Below are positions 53,479 to 63,097 of a stretch of DNA of 64,000 bases, one piece after another (position 1 is the first letter of the stretch; the number at the start of each line of letters is the position of its first letter). This DNA is from Parerythrobacter_A sp963838735 (GTDB lineage Bacteria > Pseudomonadota > Alphaproteobacteria > Sphingomonadales > Sphingomonadaceae). The stretch spans positions 186,001 through 250,000 of the forward strand of contig CAWISG010000002.1 in the NCBI GenBank assembly GCA_963838735.1. Reading direction: 5' to 3'. The notes under the pieces are model-generated. The model searched no databases. It was not told where the DNA came from and saw nothing but the letters and a program-made list of their open reading frames with translations. The translations under genes were made by a program, and so were the position numbers.

Positions 53479-54857
53479 TGACCGGCGACGCCTTTCGCGG
53501 CAAACGCTATGCGGTGCTCGGTCTTGCGCGGTCGGGACTGGCGGCGGCGCAATGCCTGTTGGCCAGCGGTGCGCAGGTGACCGCGTGGGACCGGCAGGAA
53601 GAGGCACGCGACACGCTGGCTGCACAATTTAACGAGACCGCTGCGCTGGACTTTGCCGACCCGCTGGAGATCGACCTTGCGGGCTATGCCGGGATCGTCG
53701 TGTCGCCCGGCGTGCCGTTGAATACCCACCCGATTGCAACGCAGGCCGTTCTAGCCGAAGTGCCCGTTATCGGAGATATCGAACTGTTTGCGCAGCTTCG
53801 CGACGCTCTGCCAGCGCATCGCGTGGTCGGCATCACCGGCACGAATGGCAAATCGACCACCACGGCGCTGCTCCACCATATCCTGAAGCAAGCCGGCATG
53901 CCGACCCTGATGGGCGGCAATATCGGCGAGGCGATACTGGCGCAGACACCGCTGCCCGAAGGCGGCGTCTATGTGCTGGAACTCTCGAGCTACCAGATCG
54001 ACCTGACGCGGCAGCTGGATTGCGAAGTCGCAGTGCTGCTCAACATCTCGCCCGACCATCTCGACAGGTATGACGGGATGGAAGCCTATACAGCATCGAA
54101 ACTGCGGCTGTTCGCAATGCAGACCGAAGGCGGTGATGCGGTGCTTCCCGCGAAGTATCTGCTCGAAGGCGCGCATCTGGCGTCCGGCGTCGTGGGCCAT
54201 GCAATAGAACAGGCTTTCGAAGGCGCAATTTCAACCGGCGAGCAGTCCGCATGGCCATCCCTGCAAGGCCCGCACAATCTGGAGAATGCTGGCGCGGCCA
54301 TCGCGGTCTGCCGCGTCCTGGGTTTGTCCGACGCGGAAATACAACAGGGTTTGCGCAGCTTTGCCGGGTTGCCGCACCGCATGGAACGGTTGGGCGAGTA
54401 TGGCGGCGTGCTGTTCATCAACGATTCCAAGGCAACCAATCCGGCGTCCTGCGCGCCTGCACTGGCCGCTTTTCCCGCTGCGCCGGAGGGCCGCATCCGC
54501 TGGATCGTGGGCGGCCTGGCCAAGGAAGACGGGCTGGGCGACTGCGCGCAGCATCTCGGCAATATCGCCTGCGCCTACACCATCGGCGAGGCCGGGCCGC
54601 GCTTCGCCGAACTGCTAGAACCCCATGTACGGGTCGTGCGCGCAGAGATGCTGTGCGAAGCGGTTGCGCGCGCCATTGCCGATGCGAAACCGGGCGATGT
54701 CGTGCTGTTGTCCCCGGCCTGCGCCAGCTTCGACCAGTTCCGCGATTACGAAAAACGCGGGCAGTATTTCGCGCAGCTGGTAACGCTCGCCACCAGCGAC
54801 ACCGTTCCAGCTTCGGGTATCGACCTGTGCAATGCAGCCACCGGAGGCGTACGATGA
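53475..54857 (+). CDS. murD: UDP-MurNAc-alanine:D-glutamate ligase MurD
   Basis: A 460-residue Mur ligase with an N-terminal Rossmann domain (YAVLGLARSGLAAAQ), ATP loop GITGTNGKSTTTALL, ISPDHLDRYDG, NDSKATNPASC, and SPACASFDQFRDYEKRG at the end. It adds D-Glu to UDP-MurNAc-L-Ala. The ATG at 53475 overlaps mraY; a second ATG at 53478 is equally possible. Confidence 0.96.
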   Translation: MMTGDAFRGKRYAVLGLARSGLAAAQCLLASGAQVTAWDRQEEARDTLAAQFNETAALDFADPLEIDLAGYAGIVVSPGVPLNTHPIATQAVLAEVPVIGDIELFAQLRDALPAHRVVGITGTNGKSTTTALLHHILKQAGMPTLMGGNIGEAILAQTPLPEGGVYVLELSSYQIDLTRQLDCEVAVLLNISPDHLDRYDGMEAYTASKLRLFAMQTEGGDAVLPAKYLLEGAHLASGVVGHAIEQAFEGAISTGEQSAWPSLQGPHNLENAGAAIAVCRVLGLSDAEIQQGLRSFAGLPHRMERLGEYGGVLFINDSKATNPASCAPALAAFPAAPEGRIRWIVGGLAKEDGLGDCAQHLGNIACAYTIGEAGPRFAELLEPHVRVVRAEMLCEAVARAIADAKPGDVVLLSPACASFDQFRDYEKRGQYFAQLVTLATSDTVPASGIDLCNAATGGVR

Positions 54858-56119
54858 GCGCCCCGTCAGCAGACCGGATTCCGCTCGACCGGTACGCCCG
54901 GCAAGCCCGCGCCAACGTACCCGCACATACTGGGACCCATACGCCAGGTGGCGGCTGGCAAAACGAATTTCGCATCTGGCGACGCGAGATCGACTTGTGG
55001 TTGCTGGGACTGGTCTTGCTGCTGATGTTCGGCGGTACCATTGCTGTCGCCACCGCCTCCCCCGCCAGCGCGGCGCGTCTTTCCACCGACGACACGCAAC
55101 TGCCCGGGTTGTATTTTTTCTGGAAGCACATCGGGTTCCAGATTGCCGGGATAGTCGCGATGCTGGGCGCTTCCCTGCTTAGCCGCGACAATGCCCGCCG
55201 TGTGGGCGTGCTGCTGGCGGCGGCGATGCTGGTCCTGCTGCTGTTGGTGCCTTTCATCGGCTATGAAGTGAACGGCGCGAAGCGGTGGATCCGTTTCGGC
55301 ATGGGCATTCAGCCCTCGGAGTTCCTGAAGCCTGGCTTCGCCATTGCACTGGCATGGGTGCTGAGCTGGCGCCTGCGTGATCCGGACCTGCCGGTGATCC
55401 GCGTTGCCACGCTGGGCATGGCGCTGGTCGTCGTGCCGCTGGTATTCCAGCCCAACCTTGGCGCAGCAGTGCTGTTCACCGGCGTCTGGTTGACGTTAAT
55501 CCTGCTGGCGGGCGCGCCCATTCGCGCCATCGGTGCGGCAATCGGTTTGGGTATCGCGGCGTTGACTGCTCTGTATTTCTTCTACGACAACATGCGCCAC
55601 CGTATCGAGGCATATCTGGGCGGGGGTTCCGAATTCGATCAGGTCAATACGGCGGCACGGACGCTGCTGTCGGGCGGTTGGTCGGGCACCGGCATGTGGC
55701 TGGGCGAAGCGAAAAACCGCCTGCCCGAAGCGCATACCGACTACATCTTTTCGGTCATCGGTGAAGAGTTCGGACTGATTGCCTGCGCGGCTCTGGTGAT
55801 ACTCTATGCCGCAATCATCCTGCGGGTGCTGGTGCGGTTGGCGGATGAAGAAAACCTGTTTGTCCTATTGGCCGGGGCGGGGCTGGTGACGCAGCTTGGC
55901 GGGCAGGCGTTCATCAACATTCTGGTCAATCTGCAACTGCTGCCGTCCAAGGGCATGACGCTGCCGCTGGTTTCCTATGGCGGGTCGTCCACTGTCGCGG
56001 TGTGCCTTGCCGTCGGCCTGCTGCTGGCGATTACACGCCGCAATCCGTATCTTGGCAAGCGGACACCGGGATTGCGTGCTATCATGGCTGACCATCGCGC
56101 GGACAGGAGCACGCTATGA
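54854..56119 (+). CDS. ftsW: Septal peptidoglycan polymerase FtsW
   Basis: A 421-residue SEDS glycosyltransferase with about ten membrane helices and a 45-residue cytoplasmic start. Signature segments are GAKRWIRFGMGIQPSEFLKPG, GEAKNRLPEAHTDYIFSVIGEEFG, and SKGMTLPLVSYGGSS. It polymerises septal glycan from lipid II with FtsI. ATG at 54854 overlaps murD by four bases. Confidence 0.96.
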   Translation: MSAPSADRIPLDRYARQARANVPAHTGTHTPGGGWQNEFRIWRREIDLWLLGLVLLLMFGGTIAVATASPASAARLSTDDTQLPGLYFFWKHIGFQIAGIVAMLGASLLSRDNARRVGVLLAAAMLVLLLLVPFIGYEVNGAKRWIRFGMGIQPSEFLKPGFAIALAWVLSWRLRDPDLPVIRVATLGMALVVVPLVFQPNLGAAVLFTGVWLTLILLAGAPIRAIGAAIGLGIAALTALYFFYDNMRHRIEAYLGGGSEFDQVNTAARTLLSGGWSGTGMWLGEAKNRLPEAHTDYIFSVIGEEFGLIACAALVILYAAIILRVLVRLADEENLFVLLAGAGLVTQLGGQAFINILVNLQLLPSKGMTLPLVSYGGSSTVAVCLAVGLLLAITRRNPYLGKRTPGLRAIMADHRADRSTL

Positions 56120-57343
56120 CCACCAGCAAAAATGCAAGCGCCAGCCGCCATTTCGTATTGGCGGCAGGCGGCACCGGCGGACATCTTATCCCGGCGTTCG
56201 CCTTGGCGAGCGAGCTGGAGCGTCGTGGGCACCACGTTGCGCTGATTACGGACGAGCGCGGGGCCGCCATTCCCGGCAAGCCCGATTTCCTGCCCGCCCA
56301 CGTCCTGCCCGCAGGCCGCTTCGGCAAGAATCCGCTGAGCTGGTTCAGCGCGATACGTGCGGTATTGCAAGGGCGCACGATGGCGCTGCGTTTGTTCGAC
56401 AGCTTCGCACCGGTCGCTGTGGTGGGCTTCGGCGGCTATCCTGCCCTGCCTGCGCTGCTCGCATCGACCTCGGCCAAAATTCCCACCGTCGTGCATGAAC
56501 AGAACGCGGTGCTGGGCCGCGTCAACCGCCTCCTGGCGGGCCGCGTGCAGGCCATCGCCACGGCTTATCCCAGGGTCGCGCGGCTGAAAGCGAAGTTCGC
56601 GGACAAGGTCGCACTGGTCGGCAATCCGGTGCGGCATGGTGTGCTGTCATTGCGCGACGAGCCGTTCCCCGCCATTTACTGAAGACGGTCTGCTGCGGGT
56701 TTTGGTCACCGGTGGCAGCCAGGGCGCGCGGGTGCTGAGCGAGGTTGTGCCTGACGGGCTCGCCATGCTGCCCCCCGCCATTCGCAGCCGTTTGCAGGTT
56801 ACGCAGCAATGTCGTGCCGAGGATATCGACACTGTGCGGCAACGCTATCGCAGCCATGATATTCCTGCCGAACTGGCGACCTATTTCGATAATATGTCCG
56901 CGCGCCTTGCCGATACTCATTTGTTTATCGGACGGGCCGGTGCCTCTACCATTGCCGAACTGACCGCCGTGGGCCGTCCCGCCATCCTTATCCCGCTGCC
57001 CATCGCAACCGACGATCACCAGGCGGCCAACACGCGCGAGATGGTGAAGCAGGGCGGGGCGCGCATGATCCGCCAGCCCGCCTTCACCGCCGCCGAGCTG
57101 GCCAAGCAGATACAGGCGATGGCGCAGCATCCCGAAACGCTGGCCACAGCCGCCCATGCAGCGTGGAATTGCGGACGGCCCGATGCGGTGAAAGACCTTG
57201 CCGACCTGGTCGAAAGTTTCGGCGGGGGCGAGCTGATGGATGTGATCCGCGTCGGCGGGAACAATGCGCGCGGCGCGACGCAGGGTGTCGTGGCCGGACA
57301 GGGCGCGACACGGGCCAATTCATCGCGAGATGGTGCGGAATGA
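56116..57343 (+). pseudogene. murG: Lipid II synthase MurG, frameshifted in this sequence
   Basis: MurG, a GT28 glycosyltransferase that adds GlcNAc to lipid I. The first part (56116-56682) has AAGGTGGHLIPAFALASEL, GFGGYPALPALL and HEQNAVLGRVNRLL and ends early in frame 1. Coding resumes in frame 2 at about 56670 with LRVLVTGGSQGARVL, IGRAGASTIAEL and LIPLPIATDDHQAANT. One extra C in the CCCC run at 56667-56670 explains it: removing it gives PFPPFTEDGLLRVLV. The restored protein is about 408 residues. Because murG is essential and single, a sequence error is the likeliest reading. Start overlaps ftsW (ATGA). Confidence 0.92.
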
Positions 57344-57367
57344 AGGGCGTTCAATGAGGGGCTGGCG

Positions 57368-58791
<1,424 letters not shown>

Positions 58792-58795
<4 letters not shown>

Positions 58796-59769
58796 CCACA
58801 CGCGGGCTGGATGATTGGGCGATGGGCCAACGCGGCGCTGCACCCGATGCGGGCGACAGCGGCGTTGCTGCTGCTGCCTCTGTACTAAAAGCAGAAGGTG
58901 CGTTGCGCAAACTGACGCCAGACGCGCCGCTGGCGAAGCTGGTCTGGTTCAAGACCGGCGGTGCGGCGGACTGGCTGTTCGAGCCATCCGACGCATCCGA
59001 CCTGCAACAGTTCCTCGAACGCATGAATGGCGAGATGCCGGTGATGGCGCTGGGGCTTGGATCGAACCTGATCGTGCGCGACGGCGGTGTGCCCGGTATT
59101 GTCGTGCGGTTGGGCAAGGCGTTCTCGAATGTTGTCGTAGATAACGATTGCGTTGTGGCGTGCGGCGGCGGGGCAAGTGGTATTCTGGTTGCCTCGACCG
59201 CGCGGGACGCGGGTGTTGCGGGGCTTGAGTTTCTGCGCGGCATTCCCGGCACCGTTGGCGGGTTCGTGCGGATGAATGGCGGCGCTTACGGACGCGAGGT
59301 TGCCGATTGCCTGATCGATTGCGACGTCGTGCAGTCCGATGGGCGACCCTACACCCTGCCCGTCGCCGATCTGAAATACCGCTATCGCCATTCCGAATTG
59401 CCCGATGGCGCAATCGTCGTGGCGGCACGGTTCAGGGGACAGCCGGGCGATCCGTCTGAGATCGGCGCGGAAATGGACCGCATCGCGGCGGAACGCGAAG
59501 CGTCGCAACCGCTGCGGACCAAAACCGGCGGATCGACGTTCAAGAATCCCGATGGCGCAAAGGCGTGGCAACTGGTCGATGCGGCGGGGTGCCGCGGGAT
59601 GGAACTGGGCGGGGCGCAGGTGAGCGAGAAGCACACCAATTTCCTCATCAACACCGGCGACGCGACCAGCAGCGACATCGAGGAATTGGGCGAAGCCGTG
59701 CGCCAGCGCGTGTACAAAGACAGCGGCGTTCGGCTGGAATGGGAAATCCAGCGGGTGGGTCGGCCGTGA
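58792..59769 (+). CDS. murB: UDP-N-acetylenolpyruvoylglucosamine reductase MurB
   Basis: A 325-residue FAD enzyme of the type I MurB kind. It has TGGAADWLFEP, LGLGSNLIVRDGG, GLEFLRGIPGTVGG, MNGGAYGREVAD, RYRHSELP, and GGSTFKNPDG with the catalytic Ser, plus the C-terminal Glu region. It reduces the enolpyruvyl group to make UDP-MurNAc. The ATG at 58792 overlaps murC and ddl overlaps its stop (GTGA). Confidence 0.96.
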
Positions 59770-60749
59770 GTAGTTTGGAAAACCTTCACATCGCCGTCCT
59801 GATGGGCGGCTGGGCGAATGAGCGCCCGGTTTCGCTCATGTCCGGTAACGGCGTTGCCGATGCGCTGGAGGCGCGGGGACATCGGGTCACGCGTATTGAT
59901 ATGGGCCGCGACGTTGCCGCGCGTATCGCCGCGGTCTCGCCCGATGTCGTGTTCAACGCGCTCCATGGCGTTCCGGGCGAGGACGGGACGGTGCAGGGCA
60001 TGCTCGACCTGATGGGCGTGCCCTATACCCATTCCGGCCTTGCCGCCTCGGTCGTCGCCATCGACAAGCAGCTGACGAAACAAGCGCTGGTGCCGCAGGG
60101 CATCCCGATGCCGAGCGGGCATATCGTCGCCAGCGAGACTTTGTTCGAAGGCGATCCGCTGCCGCGGCCCTACGTTCTCAAGCCTGTCAATGAAGGCTCC
60201 AGCGTCGGCGTTGCCATAGTCACCGAACAAAGCGATTACGGCAATCCCATCACGCGCGATGCTCCGGGGCCGTGGGCGGATTTCGAAAGCCTGCTGGCCG
60301 AACCGTTCATTCCGGGACGCGAACTGACCACTGCCGTCATAGATGAAGCCGACGGCCCGCGTGCGCTGGGCGTTACAGAACTGGTGCCAAAAAGCGGTTT
60401 TTACGATTTCGATGCCAAATACACGGACGGCAAGACCGATCATATCTGCCCGGCGGACTTGCCCAAGGATATCGCCGCTGCCTGCCTCGATTACGCCCTG
60501 CGCGCCCATGCCGCACTCAATTGTCACGGCACCAGCCGCACCGACTACCGGTGGGATGACACCAAGGGGCTGGCAGGGCTGTTCGTGTTGGAAACCAATA
60601 CGCAGCCGGGCATGACACCGCTCAGCCTGGTGCCCGAACAGGCCGTCTATTGCGGGATCGACTACGGCGATCTGGTTGAACTGATCGTGGCCGATGCGCT
60701 GCGGCGTCACGCTAAGGCAGGGGGAGCCGATGGCGAAGATAAAGCGTAA
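59766..60749 (+). CDS. ddl: D-alanine-D-alanine ligase
   Basis: A 327-residue ATP-grasp ligase that makes the D-Ala-D-Ala dipeptide used by MurF. It has VLMGGWANERPVSLMSG, NALHGVPGEDGTVQGML, LKPVNEGSSVGV, the KYTDGKTDHICPADL region and LETNTQPGMTPLSLVPEQA. The start is a GTG at 59766 that overlaps the murB stop. ftsQ starts 20 bases before its end. Confidence 0.95.
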   Translation: MSSLENLHIAVLMGGWANERPVSLMSGNGVADALEARGHRVTRIDMGRDVAARIAAVSPDVVFNALHGVPGEDGTVQGMLDLMGVPYTHSGLAASVVAIDKQLTKQALVPQGIPMPSGHIVASETLFEGDPLPRPYVLKPVNEGSSVGVAIVTEQSDYGNPITRDAPGPWADFESLLAEPFIPGRELTTAVIDEADGPRALGVTELVPKSGFYDFDAKYTDGKTDHICPADLPKDIAAACLDYALRAHAALNCHGTSRTDYRWDDTKGLAGLFVLETNTQPGMTPLSLVPEQAVYCGIDYGDLVELIVADALRRHAKAGGADGEDKA

Positions 60750-61632
60750 GGCGCAGGGTGTTCGCCGCGCATCGGCAGCACAGAACCGTGCAAAATCCGC
60801 CCGCCGTGCCAAGGCGCGAACAGGATCGGTGCTCGACTCCGCAGTCGGCATGCTGCCCTTCACCGAACCACAATTGCAGCGTGTTTTCACCTTTGCGATC
60901 TTTGCGACGCTGGCAGCCTTCGCGTTGCTGATTGCCAACCTGCTGGGCGTGCCTGCCTTGGCACGCCAGCACTTCGCGGCAACTGCGGCGGATGCGGGCT
61001 TTGTGGTCCGGAATTATCGCGTGCGCGGGCTCGAGCGGATGAACGACCAGAAGGTCTACAACGAAGTGCTGGCCGAGCACGAAACGCCGATGCCGTTGGT
61101 CGATGTCGAAGCGGTTCGGGCGCGCTTGCTGACGCTGAGTTGGATTCGCGACGCTCGCGTTTCGCGCCAGTTGCCGCAAACGCTGGTCATCGACATCGTC
61201 GAACGCACGCCGCACGCGGCCTTGCGCAAGGCGGACCGGCTGGTACTGATCGACGCCGAGGGAGTGGAACTGGAGCCAGTGCGGCCCGAGGATGCAAAGG
61301 GCATGCTGGTGATCGGCGGACCGGGCGTGACGCGGCAAGTCGCTTCGCTGGAGCGGCTGCTGGATGCCGCGCCTGCGCTGAAAACCCGCGTGGCGGAAGC
61401 GGAATGGGTCGGCAATCGCCGCTGGGATCTGGAGTTTGCTACGGGCCAGACCGTGGCCCTGCCGCACGGCAAGCGCGAAGCGGCGGCGGCGCTCGTTTCC
61501 TTCGCGACGCTGGATGGCCGCAGGCGGCTGATCGGCGGCAAGGTTGCCCATTTCGACATGCGGGTTGAGGGGCGTATTCACCTGCGCGTGCCGGGCCGGG
61601 GTGACGTTGCGAGTGTGGACGCGGCGAACTGA
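60730..61632 (+). CDS. ftsQ: Cell division protein FtsQ
   Basis: A 300-residue bitopic protein: a basic cytoplasmic start (AKIKRKAQGVRRASA), one membrane helix around residues 55-78 (FAIFATLAAFALLIANLL), a POTRA domain beginning VRNYRVRGLERM, and the FtsQ beta domain. It organises the FtsQLB complex at the septum. The ATG at 60730 has GGGGAG upstream; ftsA overlaps the stop by one base. Confidence 0.95.
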   Translation: MAKIKRKAQGVRRASAAQNRAKSARRAKARTGSVLDSAVGMLPFTEPQLQRVFTFAIFATLAAFALLIANLLGVPALARQHFAATAADAGFVVRNYRVRGLERMNDQKVYNEVLAEHETPMPLVDVEAVRARLLTLSWIRDARVSRQLPQTLVIDIVERTPHAALRKADRLVLIDAEGVELEPVRPEDAKGMLVIGGPGVTRQVASLERLLDAAPALKTRVAEAEWVGNRRWDLEFATGQTVALPHGKREAAAALVSFATLDGRRRLIGGKVAHFDMRVEGRIHLRVPGRGDVASVDAAN

Positions 61633-62924
61633 TGTCACTCCCCCGCATCAGCAAGGTGTTCGGCGCCATCAACATCGGATCGTTCCGGATCTCGGCCATG
61701 ATCATGGGTGTCGCCGAGACGGGCGAATTAATCGTGCTGGGTTCGAGCCACCGTGCCAGCCAGGGTATAAAGGGCGGTTATGTCACGGATCCGGCTGCGG
61801 CGACCTATGCCATCCGCGACGCCGTGGAGCGGGCCGAGAAAAACGCCGGGACCAGCATAAGCAGCGTCTGGGTCGGCTGTGCGGGGGCCGGGCTAAGTAG
61901 CCACGTTTCGCGTGCCGTGATCGATATCGGCGGGCGGCGGATCGAAAAGGAAGACGTCGAATTGCTGCTGGTTGCGGCACGCGATCAGTTGCAGCCCGAC
62001 CAGCGGATGGTCCTGCACGCACAGCCGGCGCAATACACACTGGACGGCGCGCATGGGGTCGCCGACCCGGCGGGTCTTCATGCCGAAGAGCTGGCGGTCG
62101 ATATCCACGTGATGCTGGCCGATGGCGCCCCCGTCCACAACCTGATCGAAGCGGTCCAGAACGCCCATCTGCATGTCGAAAGCGTTGTCGGCGCGCCGAT
62201 AGCTGCAGGTCATGCTTGCCTGTCTGCCGAGGAACGCGAGCTGGGCGTGGTGCTGATCGAGATCGGCGGCGATCTGACGACGGTGAGCCATTACGCAGGC
62301 GGCATGATGCACGCCCTGCGCGCAATACCGCATGGCAGTAGCACCATCACCGACGCAGTAGCCGGAGCGTTCGGTATTCGCCGGTTCCAGGCAGAGCGCC
62401 TGAAATGCGTTTCCGGTTCGGCGATGGCCAGCCCCGGCGATCACCGCGAGATGATTCCGGTGAATGGGCCAAACGATACGAATGTGGAAACCGGACCGAC
62501 GGCGCGCGGTGCGGACGACCGCAACCGCATTCCACGCGCCGAGCTGATCGGGGTGGTTACGGAACAGCTCGCGAAGCTGACCGACGAAATCAATCGCGCA
62601 CTTAAGGATACCGACCTTGCCAAGGCGAAGGGCAGCCGTGTGGTGCTGACGGGCGGTGGCGCGGAACTGGCGGGTATTGCCGAATTCATTCAGAGCGCGC
62701 TGGGCCGTCCGGTGCGTATCGGGCGTCCGCCCGCGCTTCGTGGACTGCCCAACGCGCATGGCGTTCCGGGTTTTGCGACGCTTGCCGGACTGTGCCTCTA
62801 TGCCGCCAGCGATCCGGTCGATATTCGCACGATTGACATCGGGGCCAGCCCGGTCGGCACTGTGCGCGAGGGTGGAATAGCGTTGCTTTCGCGCATGTTC
62901 CGCATCGCCCGCGAGGGGTTTTGA
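61632..62924 (+). CDS. ftsA: Cell division protein FtsA
   Basis: A 430-residue actin-like protein tethering FtsZ to the membrane. It has the phosphate-1 region GAINIGSFRISAMI, SHT-subdomain 1C with ISSVWVGCAGAGLSS, phosphate-2 EIGGDLTTVSHYAGG, the adenosine loop VVLTGGGAELAGI, and a C-terminal amphipathic helix ending LLSRMFRIAREGF. Starts by a one-base overlap with ftsQ. Confidence 0.96.
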   Translation: MSLPRISKVFGAINIGSFRISAMIMGVAETGELIVLGSSHRASQGIKGGYVTDPAAATYAIRDAVERAEKNAGTSISSVWVGCAGAGLSSHVSRAVIDIGGRRIEKEDVELLLVAARDQLQPDQRMVLHAQPAQYTLDGAHGVADPAGLHAEELAVDIHVMLADGAPVHNLIEAVQNAHLHVESVVGAPIAAGHACLSAEERELGVVLIEIGGDLTTVSHYAGGMMHALRAIPHGSSTITDAVAGAFGIRRFQAERLKCVSGSAMASPGDHREMIPVNGPNDTNVETGPTARGADDRNRIPRAELIGVVTEQLAKLTDEINRALKDTDLAKAKGSRVVLTGGGAELAGIAEFIQSALGRPVRIGRPPALRGLPNAHGVPGFATLAGLCLYAASDPVDIRTIDIGASPVGTVREGGIALLSRMFRIAREGF

Positions 62925-63097
62925 TGCCCGCATTCACCCAGCATTTTGTCCACAAGCCGAAACCGAACCCTGTGGATAAGCGCCTACCCCCTATGCCCGG
63001 CGATTCGGCTTTCTGGCAGACATGGCGAAATACGGGTATAGACCCACGAAATAACAGCAGGCCCGCCTGCCACGCCCCCTGGAGCGATACGCAATGA
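62924..63097 (+). CDS. Possible 57-residue small ORF bridging ftsA and ftsZ
   Basis: An ATG at 62924 overlaps the ftsA stop (TGATG), and its TGA at 63095-63097 overlaps the ftsZ ATG (ATGA). The 57-residue product begins MPAFTQHFVHKPKPNP, is rich in Pro, Asn and Trp, and matches nothing I know. The same DNA holds two DnaA boxes and a possible TATAGA -10 box at 63037-63042, so it may simply be leader DNA open by chance. No clear ribosome site precedes it. Confidence 0.22.
   Translation: MPAFTQHFVHKPKPNPVDKRLPPMPGDSAFWQTWRNTGIDPRNNSRPACHAPWSDTQ
62946..62979. promoter_or_regulatory. Two DnaA boxes upstream of ftsZ
   Basis: TTGTCCACA (62946-62954) differs by one base from the consensus TTATCCACA, and TGTGGATAA (62971-62979) is a perfect reverse-strand box. 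They face each other 16 bases apart, 115-148 bases before the ftsZ start. DnaA is known to activate ftsZ in Caulobacter; here the role is inferred. Confidence 0.55.

Noticed and set aside
56660..56690. Programmed ribosomal frameshifting in murG at CCCC
   Set aside because: No stimulatory structure or slippery heptamer is evident, murG is not known to use it, and the same +1 pattern occurs at unrelated sites elsewhere in the window.
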